A DNA stretch of 64,000 nucleotides from Bufo bufo (GCF_905171765.1 NC_053391.1:689373257-689437256), one strand, 5' to 3'; shown: positions 33,525-44,508, numbered from the stretch's first letter. The notes: generated by a model from the sequence alone, not told the origin. Made by a program: numbers and translations.

Positions 33525-33616
33525 TTTACTGGTTTTATTTGACTGTCAGGAATGCAGTGCATGTACTTTCTGGCACAAGAAATGTGAATTTTTAAACCAA
33601 CAATGTACCAGCAGTA
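33525..33616. repeat. 5' sub-repeat block of hAT element 1 (third part)
   Basis: GACTGTCAGGAATGCAG and TGTACTTTCTGGCACAA match 39600-39645. It ends CAACAATGTACCAGCAGTA, like ACAATGTAACAGCGGTA at 22868. Confidence 0.65.
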
Positions 33617-33727
33617 TTTAAGTTCGTACCGAACTTTAGGGTTTTCGGCACCTGGACCCGAACATTTACGTAAAAGTTCGGGTTCGGTGTTCGGCGATTT
33701 TTATGGCGCTTTTTGAAAGGCTGCAAA

Positions 33728-33850
33728 GCAGCCAATCAACAAGCGTCATACTACTTGCCCCAAAAGGCCATCACAGCCATGCCTACTATTGGCATAGCTC
33801 TGATTGGCCAACTGCAGCATGTGACCCAGCCTCTATTTAAGCTGGAGTCA
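33728..33850 (+). promoter_or_regulatory. Candidate promoter of hAT element 2
   Basis: GCAGCCAATCAAC (CCAAT box) near 33729, GATTGGCC (inverted CCAAT) near 33802 and CTATTTAAGC (TATA-like) near 33833 lie in the order and spacing seen in element 3, about 900 bp before the transposase ATG. The element 3 version has a better TATATAAG. Confidence 0.45.
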
Positions 33851-34138
33851 CGTAGCACCGCCCGTCACTCTGCTCGGATTAGTGTAGGGAGAGGCTGCAG
33901 CTGCTGTGAGGGAGAGATCAGGGAGGAATCTTATCTAGAACAGTTTTTTGTACTCAGCGATCTACAGCAAATGTGTTTTGTGGGTGCAGTGCACAATTTT
34001 TTTAAGCCTGCCCTGAGCCAACTACTGCTGAAAACGAACTTTTTTTTCTTCAGTTAGTCAATATCAATACATGATCGGCAGCCATTTTATGCAACGATAG
34101 TGCACCAGCATAGGCTATCTGCAAGTCCAGAAATACAG

Positions 34139-34620
34139 CTTTAGCATACTGGGGTGAAAAAACCCTCTGATATACTGCACATCTGGGATAAGACAAGCAT
34201 AAGTGACTGTCACATTTAGGCCATAAATACGGCTTTGGCATACTGGGGTGAAAAAAGCCTCTCATACACTGCACATCTGGGATTACACGTGCATAAGTGA
34301 CTGGCAATTTAGGACAGAAATACAGCTTTTTGGTTAGGGTGAAAAAACCCTCTAATATACTGCACATCTGGGATTACACGTGCATAAGTGACTGTCACAT
34401 TTAGGCCAGAAATACGGCTTTTTGGTTACTGGGGTGAAAAAACCCTCTGATATACTGCACATCTGGGATTACACGTGCATAGGTGACTGTCACATTTAGG
34501 CCACAAATAAGGCTTTTAGGATACTGTGGTGAAAAATCCCTCTGATATACTGAACATCTGGGATTACACTTGCATAGGTGACTGTCACATTTAGGCCACA
34601 AATACCGCTTTCATATAGAG
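34139..34620. repeat. Five 94-bp leader repeats in hAT element 2
   Basis: GGGGTGAAAAAA, CTGCACATCTGGGAT and GTGACTGTCACATTTAGGCC recur at a spacing of about 94 bp, with small indels. Confidence 0.85.
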
Positions 34621-34727
34621 GTTTAAAAAAAAATTTTAGTGCAATACCCTACATCAGGGTTTATATTGGCAGGTAATTATTTTTAACATACTTAACCACT
34701 TTTTACTTTGCTTGGTGAACGCTAACT

Positions 34728-37700
34728 ATGAGGCAAACATCTAATAAGGGACGCTGTCGTGGTGGTGGTGTTGGTGGAGCCTCTGGTGCAGAGAGAGGAC
34801 GTGGCCGTTCTGCCACAGCTACACGTCCTACTGAACCTACTACCTCAGGTCCCAGTAGCCGCCAGAATCTACAGCGATATTTGGTCGGGCCTAATGCCGT
34901 TCTAAGGATGGTAAGGCCTGAGCAAGTACAGAGGCTAGTCAATTGGGTGGATCCAGCAGGTTCACATTATCTCCCACCCAATCTTCTGCAGAAAGCGCAC
35001 AGGTGGCGCCTGAAACCCATGCCCATCAGTCTGTCACATCACCCCCGTGCATATCGTGGAACCTGTCTGAGCCTCAAGTCATGCAGCAGTCTCTTATGCT
35101 ATTTGAAGACTCTGCTGGCAGGGTTTCCCAAGGGCATCCACCTAGCCCTTCCACAGGGGTGGAAGACATAGAATGCACTGACGCACAACCACTTCCGATG
35201 TTTCCTGATGAGGACATGGGAATACCACCTTAGCACGTCTCTGATGATGACGAAACAAAGGTGCCAACTGCTGCGTCTTTCTGCAGTGTGCAGACCGAAA
35301 AGGAGGTCAGGGAGGAAGACTGGGTGGAAGACGATGTAGGGGACGATGAGGTCTTAGACCCCACATGGAATGAAGGTCGTGCCACTGACTTTCAGAGTTC
35401 GGAGGAAGAGGCAGTGGTGAGACCGAGCCAACAGCATAGCAAAACAGTTTGCAGGGTGCAAAAGCAGAGCATCCGTCGCCAAAACAGTTTGCCTGCTACT
35501 GGCCACCGTCAACGGGGACAGAGCACACCAAAGGCAGCTTCAAGGAGTTCCCTGGCATGGCGCTTCTTCACACAATGTGCTGACGACAAGACCCGAGTGG
35601 TTTGCACGCTGTGCCATCAGAGCCTGAAGCGAGGCATTAACATTCTGAACCTTAGCACAACCTGCATGACCAGGCATCTACATGCGAGACACGGGCTGCA
35701 GTGGAGTAAGCACCTTCAAAACCAAGAAAGGGCTCAGGCCCCTCCTGCTCCCTCTTCTGCTGCTGCCTCGGCCTCTTCCTCCACCTCTGGAGGAACGTTG
35801 GCACCTGCCGCCCAGCAAACAGAGGATATGCCACCAACAACACCACCTCCGTCACCAAGCATCTCAACCATGTCACACGGAAGCGTTCAGCTCTCCATCT
35901 CACAAACCTTTGAGAGAAAGCGTAAATTCCCACCTAGCCACCCTCGATCCCTGGCCCTGAATGCCAGCATTTCTAAACTGCTGGCCTTTGAAATGCTGTC
36001 ATTCAGGCTGGTGGAGACGGACAGCTTCAAACAGCTCATGTCGCTTGCTGTCCCACAGTACAACGTTCCCAGCCGCCACTACTTCTCCAGGTGAGCTGTG
36101 CCCTCCCTGCACAACCAAGTATCGGATAAAATCAAGTGTGCACTGCGCAACGCCATCTGTGGCAAGGTCCACCTAACCACAGATACGTGGACCAGTAAGC
36201 ACGGCCAGGGACGCTATATCTCCCTAACTGCATACTGGGTAAATATAGTGGCGGCTGTCCCCCAGGCGGAGAGCTGTTTGGCGCACGTCCTTCCGCCACC
36301 AAGGATCGCAGGGCATCATTCTTTGCCTCCTGTTGCCTCCTCTTCCTACTCAGCTTCCTCCTCCTCTTCTACCACCTCTTCATCCGGTCAGCCACACACC
36401 TTCACCACCAACTTCAGCACAGCCCGGGGTAAACGTCAGCAGTCCATTCTGAAACTGATGTGTTTGGGGGACAGGCCCCACACCGCACAGGAGTTGTGGC
36501 GGGGTATAGAACAACAGACCGACGAGTGGTTGCTGCCAGTGGGCCTCAAACCCGGCCTGGTGGTGCGCGATAATGGGCGAAATCTCGTTGCAGCTCTGGG
36601 ACTAGCCAGTTTGACGCACATCCCTTGCCTGGCGCATGTGCTGAATTTGGTGGTGCAGAAATTCATTCACAACTACCCTGACATGTCAGAGCTGCTGCAT
36701 AAAGTGCGGGCCGTCTGTGTGCGCTTCCGGAGTTCTCATCCTGCCGCCGCTTGGCTGTCTGCTCTACAGCGTAACTTCGGCCTTCCCGCTCACCGCCTCA
36801 TATGCGACGTGCCCACCAGGTGGAACTCCACCTTGCACATGCTGGAGAGACTGTGCGAGCAGCAGCAGGCCATAGTGGAGTTTCAGCTGCAGCACGCACG
36901 GGTGAGTCGCACTGCGGAACAGCACCACTTCACCACCAATGACTGGGCCTCCATGCGAGACATGTGTGCCCTGTGGCGCTGTTTCGAGTACTCCACCAAC
37001 ATGGCCAGTGGCGATGACGCCGTTATCAGCGTTACAATACCACTTCTATGTCTCCTTGAGAAAACACTTAGGGCGATGATGGAAGAGGATGTGGCCCAGG
37101 ATGAGGAGGAGGAAGAGGGGTCATCTTTAACACTTTCAGGCCAGTCTTTTAGAAGTGGCTCAGAAAGAGGATTTTTGCAACAGAAGAGGCCAGGTACAAA
37201 TTTGGCTAGCCAGGGCCCACTACTGGAGGACGAGGAGGAGGAGGAGGATGGGGATGAAGCATGTTCACAGCGGGGTGGTATCCAACGCAGATCGGGCCCA
37301 TCACTGGTGCGTGGCTGGGGGGGATATGGAGGACGCAGACGATACGCCTCCCACAGAGGACAGCTTGTCCTTACCTCTGGGCAGCCTGGCACACATGAGC
37401 GACTACATGCTGCAGTGCCTGCGCAACGACAGCAGAGTTGCCCACATTTTAACGTGTGCAGACTACTGGGTGGCCACCCTGCTGGATCCCCGTTACAAAG
37501 ACAATGTGCCATCCTTAATTCCCTCACTGGAGCGTGATCGGAAGATGCGCGACTACAGGCGCACACTGGTAGACGCGCTCCTGAGAGCATTCCCGACTGA
37601 CGCCGGGGGACAAGTGGAAGCACAAGGCAAAGGCAGGGGAGGAGGAAGAGGTCGCCAACGCAGCTGTGTCAGCGCCAGCACCTCAGAAGGCAGGGTTAGC

Positions 37701-38087
37701 ATGGCCGACGTGTGGAAAAGCTTTGTCACCTCGCCGCAACAACCGGCCCCAACTGCTGATATGGAGCGTGTTAGCAGGAGGCAGCATTTGAACAACATGG
37801 TGGAACAGTACCTGTGCACACCCCTCCACGTACTGACTGATGGTTCTGCCCCATTCAACTACTGGGTCTCCAAATTGTCCACATGGCCAGAGCTTGCCCT
37901 GTATGCCTTGGAGGTGCTGGCCTGCCCTGCAGCCAGTGTACTCTCTGAATGTGTATTTAGCACGGCAGGAGACGTCATTACAGACAGACGCAGCCGCCTG
38001 TCCACAGCCAACGTGGACAAGCTCACGTTCATTAAAATGAACCAGGCTTGGATCCCACAAGACTTGTCTGTACCTTGTGCAGAATAG
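34728..38087 (+). pseudogene. hAT transposase 2 (BED finger, core, hATC)
   Basis: Same protein family as copies 1 and 3. The ATG at 34728 aligns with theirs. The BED finger is at about 35590-35720 (VVCTLCHQS, then TRHLHARHGLQWS). The core follows: TTDTWTSKHGQGRYISLTAY, RDNGRNLVAALGL, CLAHVLNLVVQKF, DVPTRWNSTLHMLERL. An acidic linker precedes RGWGG. The C-terminal hATC region reads ALEVLACPAASVLSECVF. Lesions are few: a small deletion near 34950, TAG at 35231, TGA at 36092, and one extra G in a run of seven at 37317-37323 that moves the hATC domain out of frame. Compared with copy 3, the finger, core and hATC parts are all complete. Confidence 0.9.
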
Positions 38088-38640
38088 ACATTTATACCAC
38101 CATCAAACATACATTCTTGTACTCAGGTCAAGTGCAATGATTCTTTGTTTTCTTTTCTTTTTATTTGTCCCAATATTTTGGGGGCTACCTACGCCAATAA
38201 AAAAAATAAAAAAAACATTGTTGGCTACCTCCTCCTCCTCCATTGCTGCCTCCACCTACAACACCACATTCACCGCCTCCTCAACCTCCGACTCCATATT
38301 TACCTCCTTCTCTGAGTTGCAGGTTAATAATTTGTAATTTTTAGTTATTTTATTTCATTTTATTTCCCTATCCACATTTGTTTGCAGAGCAGTTGCCATG
38401 CTCTTAAGCACATGTTACTGCCTTTTACATCCCTCTAGCCTTTTCAAGGAATATTTTAGAGCCATTTTAATAAAAAAAAAGTGGCAATTTTAGTGCCCTA
38501 AAATGAAAAAAAATCTTATTTTCAATTGTCGGGTGACATTTTACAATTTTTGGCGTATACAAACCCCTGCTGTGCCTGGGTGACAGGGGCCTAAATCTCT
38601 CAAAAGCCTCTGTTCTATTGCTGGGTGACATGAACCCCCT
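38088..38640 (+). other. 3' untranslated part of hAT element 2
   Basis: Non-coding. Contains CTGCTGTGCCTGGGTGACAG and GGCCTAAATCTCTCAA near 38568-38603, the single-copy counterpart of the 141-bp unit that is amplified in hAT element 3. Confidence 0.65.
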
Positions 38641-38699
38641 TTTGCCGTGAATGAACCCCTGCTCTGCATTGCTGACAGGGAACTAAATTTAGTGAAAAC

Positions 38700-39370
38700 A
38701 TCTGTTACTGATCGGAAGATACGCGACTACAAGCGCACGCTGATGATAGCATTCCCACCTGACAGCGGGGGCACCGTGGAAGCACAAGGCGAAGGCAGAG
38801 GAGGAGGAAAAGGTCGCCAACTCGGCTGGGGCACCACCATCACCAGAGAAGGCAGGGTTAGCATAGCCAAAATGTGGAAAAGCTTTGTCAGCCTTGGAGG
38901 TGCTGACCTGCCCTGCAGCCAGTGTATAGTGTGAACGTGGGTTTAGCACGGCAGAGAGCATTATCACAGGCCGCAGCCAATGTGGACAAACTTACGTTTA
39001 TTAAAATGAACCAAGCATGGATCCCACAGGACTAGTCCGTACCTTGTGCAGAATAGACATTTATACCAGCCTCAACCATCCATTCTTGTACTCAAGTGCA
39101 CTTATTCTTTGTTTTATTTTGTTATATGTCCCAATATTTTGGGGGATACCCTAATTTAAATAAAAAAAATAACACAAATCAGTGTTGGCTACCTATTCCA
39201 CCTTTACCGCCGCTTCCACCTACACCTCTACGTCAACCTACATCGGCACATCCACCCATCCACCTCCTCCTCAACCTCCTACTCCTAGATCCAGATAGTT
39301 ATTTTTAATTTTTCAGTATTTTATGTTATTTTAAGTCATTTCCCTATCCACATTTGTTTGCAGAACAGTT
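38700..39370 (+). repeat. Partial tandem duplication of the hAT element 2 3' end
   Basis: Repeats the transposase C-terminal coding part and 3' untranslated part already seen at 37530-38390: GATCGGAAGATACGCGACTA, GGCAGGGTTAGCAT, ATGTGGAAAAGCTTTGTCA, then a jump to CCTTGGAGGTGCTG. About 170 bp between the two last motifs are missing. It is more diverged than the first copy. Confidence 0.8.
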
Positions 39371-39581
39371 GTCATGCTCTTAAGCACACTTTGATGCCTT
39401 TTGCAGCCCTCTAGCCCTTTCCAGGACTATTTTAGAGCCATTTTAGTGCCCAAAAGTTTGGGTCCCCATTGACTTCAATGGGGTTCTGGTTCGGGGTCAA
39501 GTTCGGGTCCCGAACCCGAACTTTTTTTCAAGATCGGCCGAACCTGCCGAACCCGAACATCCAGGTGTCCGCTCAACTCTA

Positions 39582-39864
39582 TTTGAGCGTTTTAGTGGAC
39601 TGACAGAAAGGCAGGTCAGGCCACCAATGTACTTTCTAGCACAAAATTATTATTTTTTTCAACCACAATGAAACTGATGGATTTAACTGAGATTATATTT
39701 CACTCTCACAAATGAAGCACAAGGGTACACTACAGAACAAAATGTGGATATGTCACCCCAAAATGGAACAGATGGATTTGCTGAATTTTTTTTACAAAAA
39801 ACCCTAAAGTTCGGTACGAACCCGAACTTTACAGTTCGGGTTCGCTCAACCCTATCCTTGATGT
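39582..39864. repeat. 5' sub-repeat block and right end of hAT element 1
   Basis: Continues the sub-repeat series. Near the end, AAGTTCGGTACGAACCCGAACTTTACAG forms a palindromic cluster (GTTCGGTACGAAC at 39813), then GTTCGCTCAACCCTA closes the element. Confidence 0.6.
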
Positions 39865-40649
39865 CTCTAACATTGTCTGCAACATTGTTGGCACCCATCA
39901 TTTCTGTTCGGTGTGAATCGACTTTCATCAGTGAACAGCACTGAGGCACACTGGCCCCTCGTCCAGCATAGACGCTCCCAGACCCATGCAAGACTATGAC
40001 GTATGTGTCTGGTGGTGTTGTCAGGTACCCTTGCAGGTCATCGCTGATGTAAACGGTTTCAAATGGTCTCATGTGATACTTCGGTGACTCTCTCCTCTCC
40101 CTTAAATGTGCCTGGAGTTGTGTGGCATTCATCATCTGGTTCCACAGGGAATTGTTCACAATGAAGCGGTCATCAGTGTGGGATGTGGCCAAAGGAAGTC
40201 CACTTCTCTGCCTTTCTGTGACTCTTCTGTTTCAACCTGCTGATGACACTCTGTGACACTCTAAGCTCAGTGGCCACTTCCATTTGAGAACATCCTGCTT
40301 GAAGCCTTGCAATGGCTGCTGATCAATTGTTAGGTATGGTCTTGGTCTCATGGTGTCAAAATGTGGACAGCATGATGAGGAGGATTGTTTAAATACCAAC
40401 TCTAATTGAACCAGGAAATTTATTGGGCGATTCATGGATCAAACAACTATTGTGAATTTTGCCATTAAGCTCCTTGTTAGAGAAGAGCAAGTTGTGCAAA
40501 AAGTACTGAAACATTAAATAGTTTGACGTATGCATTCAGAAGGATAAAGAAGGTCACATTAAGTTCACCTGTAAAGGTTAGAGGGCATTTTAGGTTCATC
40601 CTGAAATTTCACCCACAAGCCAAATATCCCTAACTTTTTGTGAGCAGTG
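39865..40649 (-). pseudogene. Tc1/mariner element, N-terminal transposase part
   Basis: The right edge is the inverted repeat AGTTAGGGATATTTGGCTT (minus reading) ending at 40649 before TA. On minus, frames read MRPRPYLTIDQQPL, then SHTDDRFIVNNSLWNQMMN (second half of the DNA-binding region), HMRPFETVYI, and in another frame VLFTDESRFTPNRNDG at about 39910-39955, which holds the first catalytic Asp. The remainder is cut off at 39864 by the hAT end. Stops and frameshifts are present. Confidence 0.75.
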
Positions 40650-40687
40650 TATGACAGTCGGTTACCTCAGTAGTGATATGAGGGACA

Positions 40688-40960
40688 TTAACAGCTCAGA
40701 GATATGTGCAGGACATCCTGGGGCCACATGTGCTCCTCTCATGGCAGGGCTTCCATTCATCATCAGGATAATGCTTGCCCACAAGCTGGCCCACTTGGCT
40801 GCCTAGTCACCAGATTTATCGCCAATCCAGCGTTTATGGGAGCAGCTGGGACGCCGGCTTTACCACCCTATGGATGTGCAGGATCTACAGACCCAGCTGT
40901 AGCATCTGGACCTGTATTTCTCTATGCCCCAACGTATCTCATTTGTTATCCTGGCTAGAT
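40688..40960 (+). pseudogene. Tc1/mariner transposase, C-terminal part, opposite strand
   Basis: Plus frames read LTAQRYVQDILGPHV, then HQDNACPQA with the second catalytic Asp region, then SPDLSPIQRLWEQLGRRLY where the third acidic residue (usually Glu or Asp after PI) is Gln. This half matches what the minus fragment at 39865-40649 lacks, which suggests one element rearranged by inversion, or two copies. It runs straight into the minisatellite. Confidence 0.75.
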
Positions 40961-42385
40961 AGCGTTTCTCATCTCATATCCAGACTAGAGGGTGTATCTC
41001 ATCTTGTATATAGTCTAGAGATGGTATCTCATCTTGTATCCTGGCTAGAAGGTGCATCTCATCTCATATCCAGGCTAGAGGCAGTATCCCATCTTGTATA
41101 TAGACTAGAGACTGTATCTCATCTTGTATCCAAACTAGAAGCTGTGTCTCACCTTGTATCCAGGCCAGAGGCTGTATCTCATTCTGTATCCAGGCTAGAG
41201 GCCATATCCCGACTAGTATCCAGACTAGAGGCTGTATCTCATCTTGTATCCAGGCTAGAGGCTGTATCTCATCTTGTATCCAGGCTAGAGGCCGTATCTC
41301 ATCTTGTATCCAGGCTAGATGCCGTATCATATCTAGTATCCAGGCAAGAAGCTGTATTTCTTTTGTATACAGACTAGAGGCCGTATCCCATCTTGTATCT
41401 AGGTTAGAGGCTATATCGCATCTTTTATAATAGTTAGAGACCATATATTTTATTTTATCCAGACTGTAGGCCATATTTCATCTTGTATCCAAGCTCGAGG
41501 CTGTATCCCATCTTGTATACAGGCTAGAGGCCGTATCTCATCTTATATCCAGGCTAGAGGCCGTAGCTCATCTTGTATCTAGTCTAGAGTCGGTATCTCA
41601 TCTTGTATCTTGGCTAGAGGCTGTATCTCATCTTTTATCCAGGCTAGAGGCTATGTTTGATCTTGTATCCAGGCTAGAGATAATATCTCATCTTGTATCA
41701 AAGCTAGAGGCCGTATCTCTATTGTATCCAGACTAGAGGCTGTATCCCATTTGTATCCAGGCTAGAGGCCATATCTCATCTTGTGTCAAGTCTAGAGGCT
41801 ATATCTCTTTTGTATCCAGAATAGAGGCTATATCCCATCTTGCATCCAGGCTAGAGGCTGTATCTCATCTTGTATCCTGGCTAGAGGCCATAGCTCATTT
41901 TGTAAATTTAGAGGCCGTATCTCATCTTGTATGCCGGCTAGAGACCGAAACTCATCTTGTATTCAGGATAGAGGCCATATCTCATCTTGTATCCAGACTA
42001 GAAGCCGTATTTCATCTTGTATCCAGGCTAGAGGCTGTATATCATCTTGTATCCAGGCTAGAGGCTGTATCTCATCTTGTATCCAGGCTAGAGGCAGTAT
42101 CGCTTTTGTATCCAAAGTAGAGGCCGTATCCCACCTTGTTTCCAGGCTAGAGGCCATATCTCATCTTGTATTCAGGCTAGAGGCCGCATGTCATCTTGTA
42201 TCCAGGCTAAAGGCTGTACCTCATTTTGTATTCAGGCTAGAGACTGTATCTCATCTTGTATCCAGGCTAGAGGTCGTATCTCATCTTGTTTCTAGGCTAG
42301 ATGCTATATTTGATCTTGTATGCAGGCTAGAGGCGAAATCTCTTCTTGTATCCAGGCTAGAGCCTATATCTCATCTTGTATCAAA
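40934..42385. repeat. 30-bp minisatellite, about 48 copies
   Basis: Unit GTATCTCATCTTGTATCCAG plus GCTAGAGGCC, diverged by several per cent between units. The first unit overlaps the end of the Tc1 transposase fragment (CGTATCTCATTTGTTATCCTGGCTAG at 40933-40958). Because 30 is a multiple of three, frames of up to 200 codons (repeating SHLVSRLEAV) appear. They are not genes. Confidence 0.9.
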
Positions 42386-42471
42386 GTGGCCCAACACCTG
42401 TACAGTTTTCCCCAATAATCTTCTCCTTTTGTATAATATTATAATCTTTTACATTTATCATCATTACAGTC

Positions 42472-43059
42472 TGTAGAGATTTCCCAAATGGTAGCCTTCA
42501 GATAAATACACAGTAGCCTTTTAGTGGTGGAAATCAAAGTAATAAATGTCTTTTATTGTTGGCACACCACAATTCAACAGGCGGTAGTGATCAGCCTACT
42601 TCAGCTGACACTTAAAAGAAAAACAATTCAGTCTTGAATCGGAAAAATCACATAGAAAGTTTTAGGGCACAGTACCGTACTCCCCACGGAGTGGATGGGA
42701 ATCTTGCTTTGTCCTTTGTCTCTCGGCAGAGACCCTCTGGTTTTCACTCTGCTCCAAAAACACACAGCTACACAGAGATCCACCATTAGCCAGGTAATCA
42801 TCACCCCTGACCCTGCTGGCTGACTTTTTGTAAGCCCGTCAAAACCCGACCTGGACCATGGGGAACAGCCACCCACCCTGCACTTTGGCTGCTCCCAGTA
42901 AGAGCCGGCCCGGAATAGCTTTTCACAGCTATGCTAACTATCAAAGTGTCCATCAGCAACTGCTGCGGACATATGCACTACTGGCTCCTACTTCACCGAG
43001 GCCAGGAACCTCGGTGACACATATCTTCCATCTATGATGGTCCCTTGTGCCTTTCTACA
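42472..43059 (-). repeat. 3' LTR of the Gmr1-like element
   Basis: 588 bp. It shares GGTAGCCTTCAGATAAATAC, AACAGGCGGTAGTGATCAGC and GGAACCTCGGTGACACATAT with the other LTR. It holds 15 bp (TTTGTCTCTCGGCAG) absent from the 5' LTR. Confidence 0.9.
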
Positions 43060-44508
43060 TATCCCCCCCCCCCTTTGCCCAAAGCCGGGGGTCTGGGCAA
43101 CTCCAGCAAACATGCAGTGTACTCTGGATAGGGCATCCGCATTTCCTTGTAGCCAGCCCGGCCTATGCTCTACCGAAAACCTAAAGTCCTGTAGGGCTAG
43201 AAACCAACGGGTGACACGGGCATTCTTACCCTTTTTCTCTCTTAACCATTGCAGAGGGGCATGATCCGAGACCAGTGTAAATCTCTGTCCCAGGAGATAG
43301 TATCGGAGACAATCAAGGGCCCACTTAATGGCTAAGCATTCCCTTTCAATTATAGAGTAATTCCGCTCTGCCGGGGACAGTTTTCTGCTGAGGTAACACA
43401 CGGGATGTTCCTCCTCATTTATGACTTGAGACATTACTGTCCCTATGCCTACTTCTGATGCATCTGTCTGAACAATAAATTCCCGGGAGAAGTCAGGGGC
43501 TACCAAGATGGGCTGTCTACAGAGGGCGGACTTACTTTTTTGGAAGGCCTCTTCAGCCTCCGGGGACCACTTGATCACAGCAGACTTCCCCCCTTTTGTA
43601 AGGTCGGTCAAGGGTACTGCTATTTCTGAAAACTTAGCAACAAATCTCCTGTAGTATCCCACAATACCAAGAAAGGCTTTGACCTGTTTCTTGGTAAGTG
43701 GGCGGGGCCATTTTTGGATAGCTTCCACTTTAGTTACTTGGGGTTTTATTATACCTCTTCCTACGATATATCCCAAGTATCGAGCATCTTCCAACCCCAT
43801 GGCACACTTACTTGGATTTATAGTGAATCCGGCCTTTCGTAGCGCATCTAGGATGCTCTGAACTTTACTGAGGTGACTCTCCCAATCTTGACTGAAGATC
43901 ACTATATCATCCAAGTAAGCGGCCGTATATTCCCTATGTGGGCGTAAGATTTGGTCAATAGCTCTCTGCAACCCAAACAGCATCCTAACGTACTGGAAGG
44001 ACCCTTCCGGTGTAGAAAACGCAGTTTTTTCCCTAGCTTCTCTCGACAACGGAATTTGCCAGTATCCCTTTGTAAGATCCAGGGTCGTTATGTATCGAGC
44101 TGGCCCTAGTCTCTCAATGAGCTCATCCACCCGGGGCATGGGATAAGCATCTACTTTGGACACCTCGTTTAATTTTCGGTAGTCATTACAAAATCGCCAT
44201 TCTCCATTGGGCTTTGGGACTAGTACTATGGGACTAGACCACCCACTTTTGGATTCCTCAATTACCCCCAGTTTTAACATTTTCTGGACCTCTTTGGAAA
44301 CTATCTCCCTTCGGGGCTCAGGTATCCTGTACGGTTTTAAATTTACTCGTGCCTGAGGTTCCGTTAGAATTTCATGTTCCACGACCTTGGTTAAGCCAGG
44401 GGTTTCTGTAAACAAGTCCCTATTCCGCTGTAACAGGAGCTGGCATTGGGAAGGGGACAGGGTTTCGGTGATTTTTACATTGTCGATGGTGGCGTCTGGT
44501 TGGGTCAA
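42988..44508 (-). pseudogene. Reverse transcriptase and RNase H of the Gmr1-like element
   Basis: A 506-codon frame, the last part of pol. Motifs: VLVPKPNGEWRFCNDYRKLN, ITTLDLTKGYWQIPL with the first catalytic Asp, then TAAYLDDIVIFSQDW with the YLDD pair intact, LGIVGYYRRFVAKF in the thumb, then RNase H FIVQTDASEVGIG, ERECLAIKWAL and LVSDHAPLQWL, ending GNADALSRVH. The section MLFGLQRAIDQIL is shortened against the family (the usual FGL-x-NAPA-x-FQ stretch is missing), a probable deletion. The frame ends inside the 3' LTR. A separate start is unlikely to be used; it would be part of one long pol. Confidence 0.9.
43060..43077 (-). promoter_or_regulatory. Polypurine tract of the Gmr1-like element
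   Basis: On minus CAAAGGGGGGGGGGGATA directly precedes the 3' LTR (TGTAGAAAGG). Confidence 0.7.

Larger units (their letters stand above)
33617..39581 (+). mobile_element. hAT element 2, autonomous type
   Basis: The right end is GTGTCCGCTCAACTCTA at 39581, matching the right end of hAT element 3. At the left, sequence homologous to element 3 begins near 33637 (TAGGGTTTTCGGCACC against TAGGGATGAGCGAACC), preceded by GTTCGTACCGAACTTTA. The flanks TTTAAGTT (33617) and TTTGAGCG (39582) agree at five of eight positions, so the duplication is not clear and the left terminus may be altered. Inserted in the sub-repeat region of element 1. Confidence 0.75.
15228..39864 (-). mobile_element. hAT element 1, framework of a nested stack
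   Basis: The left end is TAGAGATGAGCGAA at 15228 and the transposase is on minus. Sub-repeat sequence continues in four blocks (19129-19345, 22679-22890, 33525-33616, 39582-39864) separated by later insertions. The last block ends GTTCGCTCAACCCTA at 39864, an inverted hAT terminus. The flanks AACAGGAT (left) and TCCTTGAT (right) do not form a target duplication. The right end may therefore belong to a recombined or different copy; continuity of the sub-repeats is the main support. Confidence 0.5.

Noticed and set aside
36883..37623. 246-codon minus frame opposite hAT transposase 2
   Set aside because: Shadow of the coding strand, with poly-Ser opposite the acidic linker.
40775..42476. Plus-strand frames with repeated SHLVSRLEAV
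   Set aside because: Translation of a 30-bp minisatellite; no start or domain context.
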